The position numbers and the translations under genes were made by a program. Shown here one piece after another: positions 48,355 to 61,084 of a stretch of DNA of 64,000 bases. The stretch is taken from positions 124,001 to 188,000 of the forward strand of contig CAJNOI010000115.1 in NCBI GenBank assembly GCA_905250115.1. The letters are read 5' to 3'. Origin of the DNA: Adineta steineri (Eukaryota > Rotifera > Eurotatoria > Adinetida > Adinetidae). Position 1 is the first letter of the stretch, and each line of letters opens with the position of its first letter. The notes beneath the pieces were generated by a model. That model searched no databases, was not told where the DNA came from, and was given only the letters and a program-made list of their open reading frames with translations.

Positions 48355-50797
48355 TTAGTAATAATTTAATTCATATTCTTTCCAAACAGGATCTTCTCGT
48401 TGTGCTGTTAGCCAATGTGTTGATGGTGTAATTTCTTGTTGTTTTGTTGACATTAAATATCGTGCTCGTTTTTCAATTTCACGTAGATTTCTATATAATT
48501 CAAAATCCGTAAACCAATCATCAAAGAGAACAAGCTATAAGATAGAATATCAGTAAAATAATTACGATTATTTTTTTCACTTACACTTGGTTTAGCACGT
48601 ATTTTTTGATTTCCATTTGGTTTAGGACGTGACTCTATTTGCATAACTAATAATTTATCCGTTAATAGATCCTTTGCTAAATCGGATACATATGCCCATC
48701 GTGCATCAGAGAAAAGTCTATTTTTATCATCGACAATTTCTTTAATATGAGCATAATATTGTTCATCAAATGGTAATGAACCAGATAAAGCAGCATATAG
48801 AACAACTCCAGCACTCCATACATCAGCTAATCGATTATAACCGTTCATACTATTGTAAATTTCAGGAGCATTATAAACTTTCTATAATATAAAAATCAAA
48901 ATAAATAATAGACATTGTTTTATTTATCTTACCGTTCCTACACGAGTCTTACGAAATGAATGTTCACCAATAATTCTCGAATAACCAAAATCGGCTAACT
49001 TAACTAGAGGAAAATCTTGATTGTAATCAATTCCATTTTGTAAAGGTTTATTAGCAGCAGGTACTGGTTTAAGAAGTGACAAGAGAATATTTTCACATTT
49101 AACATCCAAATGACCACAATCTTTATCGTGAAGATATTTCAAAGCAACAATTACTTGAAATATAATCATTTTACTTGTTGTCTCATCTAAATAATGATCT
49201 TTAGATTCCATTATGTATTTACATAAATCGGTCTCCAAACGTTCAGTAACTACATAAACAGCATCATCACGTTCATAATAAGCTTCTAATTTGAGAATAT
49301 TGATCTAAAAGAAAAGGAGTACATCAGAAACTTATATTAAAAATTCTTTTAAGAGATGACACAAACTTACATGACTGAATTTAGAAAGATAAACAATTTC
49401 TTCATTAATTCGTTGAATATCTTCACAACTACCATTTTTTTCTATAACTTTAATAGCTACTGGTTGTTTCGTTGATTTTCTATAAGCACCTAAGACGCGT
49501 CCGAATGCACCTAAAACATTGATAAAATAATGGAAAAATCTGTTTCTCATTTTAATTTACCTTCACCAATTTTTTCACCAGTAAATGCATATCGCTCATG
49601 TAAGTCTTCTTTTTCAGCATCATTTGCACCTGGTATTTCTTTCCGAATACTTCCTTTTTCAATTAATGGCCGTCGAATACCTGTTTCTTGTGGGAATATA
49701 CCCTCTACTGGTGGTGAAATAGATGGTGGCACTGATGGTGTAGCGTTAATCAATGTTTCACGTTGATCCCGAATTGATGAATAGAATTGAGCTGTTTCCA
49801 TTTGTAATGCATCAGAATCTGTTCGTTTTCCTACGCTAATAATAATTTTATTTCGTAGATGAATTTCAAAAACATTGTCTTTGCCAAGCATAGAATGAGT
49901 TAAAACGAGATCTTCTATATCAGTTAATGAAAATATTGTTTCAGTTTCACTTGATGGAAGTAATTGAGTTTGTGCAACATTTTTAGATGATAAATTTGTT
50001 GATATACTTAATGTATTTGTTGTAAGACGAAAAAGATATCGTCCATGAAAGTGAGCATTACGAATACATGCAGGAAAAATACCTTTATCAATGATTGTGA
50101 TAGGTGTAATGTTTGGTGAAGTTTTGCCTGGTATAGGCAATCGTGTATTATTAACAGTTAGGTCAGGTCTTACTAGATTTATCATTGAACCTGATAGTGA
50201 TGACGACGATGATGATGACGATGATGAATCAGCAGCAAATGGATTAATAAATGCAATATATGATGAGGATGCATGCTTAGCATTACTTTCAACTGGACAA
50301 TCATCAATAAGATATGGTGCACAATCTTTATGATATGTTTGACGACATTTACTACAACGAACACCTTGTTTATATACACCAGCAATAAAACGTGTACATT
50401 TTGAACAATTTGTTGGTACACGTAATTGAGATTCACGTAGCGCGTGATGATTTTCACTGACTTCGACAGGTACAAGTATTATTTCGATTAAAGAATTATG
50501 TTCAATATCTGATGATCGAAGAATAGGTACCATTCCAAAATCTGTCGCTACAATCCGATATAAATGAATTATATAACGACCAGCAGGCTTTCCATTTTTA
50601 GGTATACCGAGAAGTTGATACATCCAGTTCTCTGCATCGTAATAAAGTCGTTCAATAAGTGAATAACATTGATGATTTGGAGGATATATCACTGGAATTT
50701 GATGTAAACCATATTTTAATCGAACTGCAATCTTATCAGCACGGAGACTGTCCCATACACCAAGTGGTTGTGAATAAACGTTTGAAGCCGAACACAT
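48355..50797 (-). CDS. PRKD: protein kinase D homologue with a single C1 domain
   Basis: Five exons (50797-49561, 49510-49371, 49304-48933, 48881-48585, 48534-48355) close in phase to 741 aa. Family role: diacylglycerol-activated Ser/Thr kinase downstream of PKC. The N-terminal dimerisation-type region ends SDIEHNSLIEIILVPVE, directly before a complete C1 zinc finger (H118, C131, C134, C148, C151, H156, C159, C167). The second C1 of PKDs is missing: a Ser-rich linker leads straight into the PH domain (about 245-365, GRYLFRL to VFEIHLRNKIIISVG). Kinase: GEGAFGRV, VAIKVIEK, catalytic GHLDVKCEN, ADFGYSRIIGEHSFRKTRVGT with one activation-loop Ser kept and the other replaced by Thr, NAPEIY, and a DDWF...LREIE tail like PKD. 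The frame stays open upstream of the ATG to an acceptor at 50828-50829, so another 5' coding exon is possible. Confidence 0.88.
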
Positions 50798-50829
50798 GTA
50801 ATAATCAATCAATAATTTTTGTTTGATCT

Positions 50830-53800
50830 ATTTAAAAATAAAATATTAAAAAAAACAAATTAATTCTAAGAAAATTGAAAACTCTTTTAAAACGAATTGG
50901 TTGTTAAGAATTTATTTAATACCTTATTCTTTTTTTTTTCTCTTTACCACGTTATCGATATCAAATGTATAGTAATACTGAAATGTCTAGTCATATATAT
51001 ACATACATCCAGTCGGGTAAATTATTTACAACATGTAAATCACTCATGTTACTATGGGCATTATATTGAAAACCGTAGGTTTCTTTTTATGTGAAGAAAC
51101 GAAAAAAAATAAGCGTGATAGGTGGAAAAGCCATCAAAACAAAAATGAATATAAAAAATCAGTACTGTTTATTGACAAGAAGCATGCAGAAAAACAAGGT
51201 ACCTTTTTTTTCTTTCCTTTCCAACTACCCTGTAAAGGTATGATTTTAAGACACATTCTGAAGTCATATTATTGCTCTTCCTTGCTTGATGACGACAGTC
51301 AACTATGCACTTGTGATTTAGTATACTTTACGATGAAAATCACACATTTTTGTTGAAATCAGAAAAGGAATTCCCATGACACATATCAATGACTTTTTTA
51401 AATCTATATTCAAGTCTCGATTAATCTTTATTGAAGTTAAAAATAATCGTTAATGAAGGTTTTTTCCGAATAAGTAATCATGTTTTATACACGTATGTTT
51501 CGAATAGATGAAAAGTTTTTTTATCAAAAAGTTATAGATGCTTTGATTTGAGCTTTAACTTCTAATGTTAAATGAAGTAATTGATAGAATTATGAATAAG
51601 AAAATTGATCCTTCAATAATTCTTCGTAAAAACATGCAGCGTTATAATATATGTTTTGCTTACCATCATTCTATTAGATATGTTTCAGGGTTTGAATATA
51701 ATCAAAGTTTCTCTAATATCTGTAAGTTAAAGCATTAGTAATTCAGATTTTTATAAAATCGACCTACATACTCCATTAACACTCTTTTTATTTCTAAGAA
51801 ATCATTTATTAAAACAAGTTTAGATCAAGCCAACTTTTGGAATTCTTAATGGAGCAGAAAAATTACAGTACGTTTTGGGTTGTCATGGAAAATTTAATAA
51901 AAGGCATTCTAATATTCTTTTGATATTTTGGTAGCCAATATATCCACAAATATTTATGCTAAATTCATTCTTATTCAGAATAGCATTGAACTAAATCACC
52001 GACAAGTGTTTTTTGCTAACTATTTACTTCTAGCTCTGCAAATATTATGTGAACTTATTTCAGAAAAAAAGCGGGGATATACCACCCTATAGGTTCTAGG
52101 AAAGGAGACTACGTATCCTCCCTCCCACTTTTTTCCTTGTAGCATATCCTTTAAATGAAGTAATTAAAACCAATTTGGTTCGAAACATTCTCTTCAAATT
52201 CAAAGCAATACTTTTTTTTATCCCGTACTATTTATTTAGTTTTTTCTAATGTATTATAAGACGTTAGGCTTTTTAATGTTGTACAAAATTAGTGATGCCT
52301 ATATTCAACTGTGAATGTACCTAAAGTTACCATTTGATATGATAGACTTTTCTAGTTACTAGAATCAGTAAGGTTTTGGATGTTATTAGTAGCACTGTCT
52401 CAATATATACGCACATATACTTTTATGAATTCTGTTATTAAAACCGAAATGGTTTTAATTGCTAAAAAAAATCATAATCAAAAAGTTAATTTTTAAGTTT
52501 TCATTATAATTAAAATAATGTTTTCATAAGTTTTGATAAAGATATCAAGTTTAGATAAATATTCATTATGAGAAAAAACGTTTTTCTATTATTAACAATA
52601 GAAGATTATTATTTTTAAAGAAAATTGATTGAAAAACTGAATTCACATATTGTTTGACAATAGTTATAATATTAATAATACCTGTTTATTCAATAATATT
52701 TTTACACTTCATAGAACACTAAATTATTCTAATATTTCATTTGTTTTCTTTTCATATAAAAAAATTGCTACTTCTCAATGCTATTCTCGACACAGAACAA
52801 AAGATTTTGACAGGATTGTACTGAATTAAATAATAAATATTCTTCACCTTGTCAGCAAAGTACTCATTCCAGGTCAAAGATGTCATTTATTCTACCTCTT
52901 GTGTTTATTTTTATTTTCAAAAAATCTTGAACGTTTATTTAAATGAAAATATGGAATTTTCTAGCAAAATTTAAATTTAACGTAACCAAAGTCCCCTAAT
53001 ATTACTTTATAATAGTATGATATAAGCCTTCTCTGAGTATTTTTTATCAGTTACTTTCATTCAGTAACAAAAGTAAAAGTTTCATATAAAACAGATCTTC
53101 ACTTGTGAGACTCAATACAATTATAAACTTTATCATTGTAACATATTTTTATAATCTCAATAAAAAATCATAATGGCATGATATCGCTGCTTACATGAGC
53201 ACTACTCAAATACGCTTATTCTTTTGTTGATTACTTTGTTCTTAATCATTAGGAGATCATAAAATTGAAAAAATGTATGTGAATAGTGACAGAATATAAT
53301 ATTATTCACTCAGAAGTTGAAAATGTCATATTTGTCAACAATATAAGTATGCATACACTATTTTACAGTAAGAAATTATTCAATTGAATCAGTCCATATT
53401 GACTATTTAAACAATGTCCAAGAATTTCTTGACATATATATAGAAGATCATGGAAACATCTTCAAAAATTTTATTAATATAACTTTCATGAATCACACAT
53501 TCCTTGTTATCTAAAAATTCCCATATATTCTTACTCATTAACGAGCATCTAGGATAGAGATATGGCTATTCATTACATTGTTTGGGTATTTCCTTTTTAA
53601 ATATTTTCATATAAAATAAACGATAATTGTTGGTATCTACCAACATATTTCTTTTCTATTTGCTGACTGTCTGTATATATTATTGTCCTTTTTCTACATC
53701 AGATAGATGTCGTTATAGATGTTGTTTATGATTGGAGAAAACGTTATGCAATCAGTGTGTATTCTTTTCAACGTAGTATTTCTTTGGGTTGGTTTTTTCC

Positions 53801-54230
53801 AACTTTATATGATTCGAGAAAAAAACATTCATTTTTGCCTATAGAACGATAATAACTACTAGAAAAATCCTTTAGAAAAGATAATATCTACTAGAAAAAT
53901 CCTTTGAAAACGGTAATACCTTTGTTGCTGAAAGTAGAATGAATCAGCGGAAGAATGAATCAACATGTATTCAATGAATAAATATTACGTAAAACTTGCT
54001 AATCAATTGAGAAACATTCTTATTCAAAATAAATCTGCCTTCATACTTCACTGTCTTCAACAGAAAAACACATTGACTATACAGTTTTTTAAATTAAGTA
54101 CATTGTTTATTCGAAAATCTATAACAATGATCTATTCAATAGATTTCATATAGTAACGCAATATTCTACAAAAACTATTCATATTTTAAAATACTTTACT
54201 TCTGCAATAAAATATTTGAATTTTTGTTTT
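50830..54230. other. divergent intergenic region, no gene recognised
   Basis: 3.4 kb between PKD (-) and TRAF (+). AT-rich, with a short GC-richer segment near 52075-52130 that contains an imperfect palindrome (ggagactacgtatcctcc) and a 32-bp duplication near 53856. Open frames (51054-51356, 53965-54153) show no family resemblance. Promoters of both genes should lie here but are not evident. Confidence 0.5.
53852..53915. repeat. 32-bp direct duplication
   Basis: Two adjacent copies share ctactagaaaaatccttt, starting at 53856 and 53888, with diverged flanks of the form gataata before each and gaaaa after. Confidence 0.7.
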
Positions 54231-54232
54231 AG

Positions 54233-54250
54233 ATGAATGTAAATGATTAA
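54233..54250 (+). promoter_or_regulatory. upstream ORF overlapping the TRAF start codon
   Basis: Immediately after a strong acceptor (TTTTTGTTTTAG, ending 54232) there is ATG AAT GTA AAT GAT TAA, a five-codon frame whose last stop base is the first base of the TRAF ATG (TAATG). If the mature leader starts at this acceptor, TRAF translation would need leaky scanning or termination-reinitiation. Confidence 0.45.
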
Positions 54251-55973
54251 TGGATGATAACAATAATTCTCAACAAAGTAGTCAATCGACTGTATCTCTA
54301 TCTTTAAAACCTGGTTATAACATAGATGATATAGATAAAGCTAATTCAAGATTCAAATGCATATTTTGTAAACTAATTATTCGAGATCCTATTCAATTAA
54401 CTGAATGTGGTCATCGATCTTGTCGAAATTGTTTTGATGAGCGAGCTAATAAAGAACCTGATGGAAATGTAACATGTCCTTGTGATGATTGTCATATAGT
54501 AACAAACAAAAGTCAAGTAAGAAATATATTTCTATTGAATTCTCAAATCAATTCATGTACATATATAATTTTATATGTAGGTCATGCCTGACAAAGCATT
54601 CAAAAAAGAACTAGATAGTATTCGAGTTGTTTGTATACATCGAAGAGATGATCAATGTACATGGACAGGACATCTTAGAGATTATCAAGTATTTCAATGA
54701 AACTTTTCTTTTATATAGATGTATATAATATATTCTTATTTTGTTTTGAAAGGCACATCTTGATGAAAATCATGTTCATTATATTTGTCCTGATTGTAAT
54801 GAACGTTTTACTTCACAACCAATGCTTGATGATCATATGGCAAAATGTCCAGCAATCTTCCAATTATGTCCTCTAGGATCACTGTGTACTGACCAATTAG
54901 TAAATATTTTATTATTATTTTTTCTACAATGAATTATTTTATTATTAAAATTTAAGATTCGTAAAACTGAACTTTTAAAACATTTGTTAAGTCAAAAACA
55001 TCAAGAAGTACTTATTAAATCCGTAACAGGTGAATATGTCATATCAGGAACAATGACTCACGAACAGGAAATGGAAGTGAATACAATAAAACCTGAACTT
55101 GATGATAAGACTATAGATAAATTAAATACTTTATCTAAAGATATTCAAAATTTAAATGAAATGAATATTGAATTAACAAATAAATTTAATAAATTAAATG
55201 AACATGTAAGCACAACTGCACAAGAATTGAATAATATGTATTTAACAACCAATGAAAGACTTCCTGTAAAACAAAGTTTACAATCTTTACAAGAAAAAGT
55301 ACAACAAGATCTTGAACAATTACAACAAACATTTGATAATTGTCAACATATATCAACGGATGGTACATTAACATGGCGTATTAATAATGTTTCAGAAAAA
55401 ATGGCTGATGCACAATCAGAAAGACAGACTAGTATATTCTCGCCTGTATTTTATTCGTCTCCGACGGGTTATAAAATGCGTGCAAGACTTTTTCTTTTTG
55501 GTGACGGTGGTGGCAGACGTTCACATATATCACTGTTTTTTTTAATTATGAAGGGAGAATATGATGCAATACTTAAATGGCCATTTCATTATAAAGTTAC
55601 ATTTTGTTTATTAGATCAAACAGGTAATAATCGTCATGTTATTGATTCATTCCATCCCGACGTTAAATCAAATTCATTTCAACGTCCAAAAGAAGCAGCT
55701 AATACAGCAAGTGGAATCCCAAAGTTTTTTCCCCTACCTATGTTACTACAGGATGACAATGCATATGTTCGTGAAGATACACTTTATCTTAAAATTATTA
55801 TTGCACTTAATGATACACCAAAAGTCCTGTTACCATTTATGCTAACACTTAATCCAGCATTACCGAATTATGTGCAGGACAATTTAATTCATCAAGAAGA
55901 AATTAAACGACAACAACAACAAACAGCTACTGTAAATACTCCTCAACCAGTACCGATGAACACCGCAAAATAA
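54250..55973 (+). CDS. TRAF: TRAF-family adaptor (RING, TRAF zinc fingers, coiled coil, MATH)
   Basis: Four exons (54250-54516, 54581-54688, 54753-54899, 54957-55973) join in phase to 512 aa, normal TRAF length. RING at about 37-81 (C37-x2-C40, C53-x-H55, C58-x2-C61, then CPCDDC). TRAF-type zinc fingers follow across exons 2 and 3 (VCIHRRDDQCTW...H, YICPDCNERFTSQPMLDDHMAKC, LCPLGSLC). A coiled coil (about 215-340) then leads to the MATH/TRAF-C domain from GTLTWRINNVSEKM through IFSPVFYSSPTGYKMRARLF, ISLFFLIMKGEYDAILKWPF and DTLYLKI. It should trimerise, bind receptor tails or adaptors through MATH and act as a K63 ubiquitin ligase in NF-kB/JNK-type signalling. The RING/MATH pattern resembles TRAF3/5/6; the exact orthologue is not assigned. 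Confidence 0.93.
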
Positions 55974-58900
55974 TATGTAAAATGTTTTTATTGTTTTTAA
56001 ATTGTTCATGAATATGGTAAACAGAAGAGCCATACCGTTATCTGATGCAGAATATAGTCTTCTTTTCTTTGCTTTATTAATAATCATTTTGATCTGCAGT
56101 GTGTGGGCATTATTGTCTACTGAAAGGAAAAAACAAGAATAATTTTAAACAATAAACAGGCTACTACAAAATCACTTTTTATATAGATTTGTGATTATTA
56201 ACCTTAGTTTTGTTATTTGTAAGATTTTTGAATATGAGTCAAAAATAATCTAGGCTGGTTGTATTGGGATAAAGTGAGCTGAGCATAATGTTCGTTTTTT
56301 TTGAATTTTCATTCATATGTTTTTTTTATCCTGACTATTATATCAAAATAAATATTTATCAAAACGAAAAAAACTATTTGTGTGAAAGTCAATTAAAAAT
56401 TGAATACTCCACTTGCACTTCATTTGCTAGAAACTAAGCAAGTGTAACTGATTGGAGCCGTCGCAGTTTTTTCCTTTTGAGAAGTCTGCATTGCAATCCT
56501 GACTATAATCAATGAAATTGATGATTTGAATATACGATATTGTAAAGATGTTTTTTTTCTTCGAAATATCGTGTGAAATTTAGCCAGATGATAATTTTAA
56601 ACAATAAAAATGTTATTCATTGATTATAAATAGTTCTACAAAGTTTTATATATCGAAATCTAATAGTCACTTCGTACATTTGGTCTGTTACATTCTTCAT
56701 GCTTTATTATTTATTTATGTCACGTCTTGATGTAGTATCAAGAAGAGAAATGCAAGATGAAATAATAGTTTATTTCAATTAAGCAAAACAGAAGACGGAT
56801 ATACACACACCAAGAACGATCGGATAATATATCATATAAAAGAACATGTATATACATGGAAAAGTCCAATGACAATGTCACTACATAACAATTTATGTAT
56901 AAACGAGAACAATCATTTCGATATTGGATTTATTCTGTCATTTTCAGTATAAATTGTTTTTTTCAATTCATAATTTATTATTCATCAGTTTTCTTCGTTC
57001 TTGCTCGCCTTTTTTATTATATGTAAATATTTACTATTTTTTATTTTCCCGTTACTTACACCGATGCTCGATTGTTTTGTAAATATATTTCAACATTCGC
57101 ATCTTATTTTTCAGCTAATCAATTTTTTATTTATTAGCTTTTAAAATTAATGACCTTTATCGTCTAGTATCGATATTTGACCTTAAATTTTGTACTGACA
57201 GAGCGTCTGAGTATACAAGTTCTTTTTATTGAGTTAAACATTGCTAATGTCAAAGAATATTTATATCAACAATATCAAATAAAAAGATTACTCATATTTT
57301 TCTAGCCACATATATATATATATGCACACAGTTCAGGAAAACTAGCAGACAAAGTAAATTTATAATATTATGTAAATGTATACCGTCCATGACTTATGAA
57401 AATAAATATTGGTAAGTAACATAAAACATAATTTACTTTGGTTAATGGTGTGAGTACTTAAAAAGAATAGAAAATGTGGTTCTAAGAAAATGTAATCTGT
57501 ATTAATGGTAGATATATATACCCTAATCGACTTATTGATCTTTAATTATCACATAAATATTTAAATAAGATTAAAATATCAATCTGATTACAATGAATAA
57601 TTGAGTAAATTCTAATTATTTAGGTACTTTACGTTATAATGACCGAATAAGTATGAAGTTCTTAGATTACAGATCTTTTCTGGCTGGCCATTCAAAAAAA
57701 ATGCCGTACCCTCCTACGGTGAAACTGACCAAAAAGGATTAAATATCGTTTGAAAATTTTCTTATTTCAATCTATAAAATATCATATAACCGAGATTATT
57801 TTTTTCCTTTGATTACAAATGTTCTTGGAACAATCTTCGGCAGACATGACGTCAATATTAAATCGATTTAAAATCATACAATATATAGAAAATCATGTTC
57901 ATATTAATATTATTTTCTTTCAATTTACTGATACTATTTGTAAGGATATGTAGATCAGAATGAGTTTCTTTTTAAATATTCAATTAATTCTGTATCAAAT
58001 TCTAAGAAAATACGTCAAACATATCCTATATTTATATACATTAATTCATAGAAACAAATCGGATTCAATTACAAAGCTCGAATAAAAACTTTCTTCTATA
58101 TTTAAGATTACATCGATTGTAAGAGGATTTAGAAATAAATATAATCACTATCTCAAATATATGAACTACGTCATAATGTTATTTATATTTTTTTGAAATT
58201 TTAGCTTTAAATATTCTTTCAATATGAAGAAAAAAAAATTCTCAAGTTTGGTATATAATTTTTTTCTAGAAACGAATAAGACCTATTTCTATTTTTATGT
58301 TTATTGAAATGATGATTAGAGCTTATACAAAACTTTTATATCAAAAGATCCATGTTCTATAATTAAATCATGATAATTTTGCGCAGTACGATTCTTTCTT
58401 TTTTTTTAAAAATAGATTTTTCGCATATATTATTTAAAGTACTGTACAAATAGATTAATTTGAATATGTAAGTAGAGAGTTGGTGTAGGTAATCGAGTTT
58501 GTTTTTATTTTTATTACCAAGCAATAAATCTTATATAAAAGTCGTCTCGATTTTGTTTTATATTTATTATCAAGATAACATTATTTTTGGATCCTGTTAT
58601 GTCTAAGTAGATGAAAGTATGATATAGATAATTTTTATTTCATTTATATAGGATCATAGTTAGATTGAAGATATAAACTAAAGAATCCTATTTATTATTT
58701 CGAGAAGAAAAGCAAATCACCTTGAAGAATCCTTAGTGTTCATCATAAAATGTAACTCGATAATATTAATAGCATACATTTCTTGACGATTCTGCATATG
58801 AATATATTAATGAAAAGTGTCCTTCTATTTAAGAATGTTTTTCATCACTTACTAGCTTTTATTCTTTTCCTTCTTTCTTTTTCCTATAATATGAATTCCT

Positions 58901-61084
58901 TCTTTTTTTTTACTGTGCATTAGTCTTCAATTATGTGTCATTCAAATGTTTCCGGTAGCGAACGACAGATGATGAAAGCATCTTATGTCTACCTTTACTC
59001 ATTGATAATAATAATAATAATAAAAAAAAGAAATGATCGTCGTGTCAAAATTTTATTTAATGTTCGTGAGAATGTAAGCAGATGGAAGTTTAAATTCTTA
59101 GATTTAATCTAATCAATTTGTGATATAGTTTTTTCTTTGTGTTGAATAGAAAAAGAAAAAAAGATAAGGATAAACTGTTGAGTACGATAGATAAATAAAT
59201 GTTTCTAGATTTTTTTTCAAAAACCTTTTTTTAGATTATTTGCTCAACTATCAGAGAATAAGTTTTTTCTAAGCTCTTCAGTCAATAAATATGTGCAAAA
59301 AAACGATTTAGCCATCGCGATATATGATAACCGTTATCGAATTTCAAATAAATAATCGTTTCATTTTTTTTCGATCATTTCACCAAAAATAACCTCAACA
59401 ATAATACCTTTTCTTTTCTCTCTCTCTCTTTCTCTTCATTTACAAAGAAAAGGGGCCATGCCGTTATAGTATTACATTCAGTTTCTTTCCTTGTCATTTA
59501 GTTCGACATTGAAGATTGAAGAGTAACTTCTAAAAATAACGTAAGTTCTGATAAGTTTCATCTGTTATCCTACATATAAAAAGTTGTTTTACTTTTTTTT
59601 CTTTGTCTACATAACTACCTAGGTAAAGCTTAGATAAAGATAACAAAACTAGATACTAAAAAAATAATTGGGTGTCAAAATGATGTTTTTTATTGTTAGG
59701 TTAGTAAAAAAGAACATCTTTTTATAATTGTTTATTTAAGCAGTTGAAATATGACGACAATGTTCCTTTTTTGTATTATAAAAAAAATGTAGGGTTAAAT
59801 CATTAAAGGGTATCCGCAAAGTACTTTTCTTTTTAAAACTAGACCAGCTGATACCAATTTTGCTTGTTTTACTTGTCTTTAGCAAACGTTTTTTTTTCTC
59901 TTTTGTGTGTCCTTGATATAAATAACGATTATCAAGAGCAATAATGTCTATATTTGATTATTTGTTATAGTACTTGCACATCAATTGCGTCATGCATATT
60001 TTACGAGTGATACTTATTAATCTTGTCTTTGCTCTATATGTTCTAATTTCAAAGCATTAGAATTCTTTTCTTATTCTTATTCTTCTTCTTCTGTTTCTTT
60101 CTGGAACACTCTTTACTTTTGCGTTCTTTTTCTTTCTTCTCCGAAATCTAATTGCTAATTTTTGTCTTTGTCAAATGTCTTTATTCTATCAATAATAATA
60201 ATAAATTACATCATATTGTTCTGAACAAGTATGTTAAGTTGATAGAAGAGAACAAAGTCGAATCCAAACTACTTATTTATAAATAGATGATTTTTATTTT
60301 ATTTTAATCTAATACGCCTACGTATTATTCTTCTTTTTTTCTCACTAGAAAAAGAAAAAAACTAGAAGAGAGATCATCATTATTTTTCCATTTTCGCTCG
60401 ACAACATTGCTGTCGATTTGTCCACCTACGCGCACTCTTCACTTCCATTTGTTCATGAACTAATTGACACACAACGTCCTCCTCCTACTCTTCTTCTTTT
60501 TTTTTCTCTTCTTCCTTTTTTTGCGTTCAGCCGGGAAAAACTATATGAGAATCTTTCTGCGTATATCCATCAACCTACGCATATAAGATGGAAAAAAATT
60601 CTTTGTGCGAACGTTGAATGACAATTACGTTCGACAGTGACGACCAAGTTGGCGACAACTTGTTGGTCGATCCACATAAAAGCGTCATATAGAGCGGAAG
60701 AAAGACAGCGCCCAAATAGAAACACTATTTTTTTATTGATAACCTTTTTTCCCTTCTTGTTCTTCGTTTCTCTAAGTTCTTCTTTTTTTTTCTCTCTCTC
60801 TCTCTTCACGTTCCGTTATTAACAACATTATTTCAGAAAGATAATGACAGCGAACGTGTAGGCGCGTTGACGTGCTATACTAAAAACAGAACCATGCAAA
60901 TAGAAGAAAGAGAAGAAATAAAGAAAGAAGAAGAAAAAAAGAAGAAGAAGGGAGATTAATCGAGCTAGTTCTCTATGTTTTTCTTTTACTCGTCTCCGTT
61001 GAACTATTATCCTAAGGCTATTTTCAGCACCTTTTCTTACTCTCTTGTAGATCAATAAACATTTTGTTTTTTCTTACACAACGA
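55974..61084. other. 3' UTR of TRAF and gene-free spacer
   Basis: AATAAA for TRAF at 56151-56156, then about 4.9 kb without a recognised gene. It includes an unusual GC-richer segment at 57690-57732 with a small hairpin, (ATA)n at about 59007-59022 and many T-tracts. Just ahead of the TENT5 start a pyrimidine tract ending TTGTAG (61041-61050) looks like a leader acceptor. The frames at 60418-60822 and the minus strand near 60570-61055 are compositional. Confidence 0.5.
56151..56156 (+). terminator. poly(A) signal of TRAF
   Basis: AATAAA about 178 bases after the stop codon. Confidence 0.5.

Noticed and set aside
50897-51356. Plus-strand frames upstream of the PKD gene
   Set aside because: No resemblance to any family and composition like the surrounding spacer.
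60418-61055. Several overlapping frames before TENT5, Lys/Arg/Glu-rich on the minus strand
   Set aside because: Explained by long pyrimidine tracts (CTT/TTC repeats) in the TENT5 5' region.
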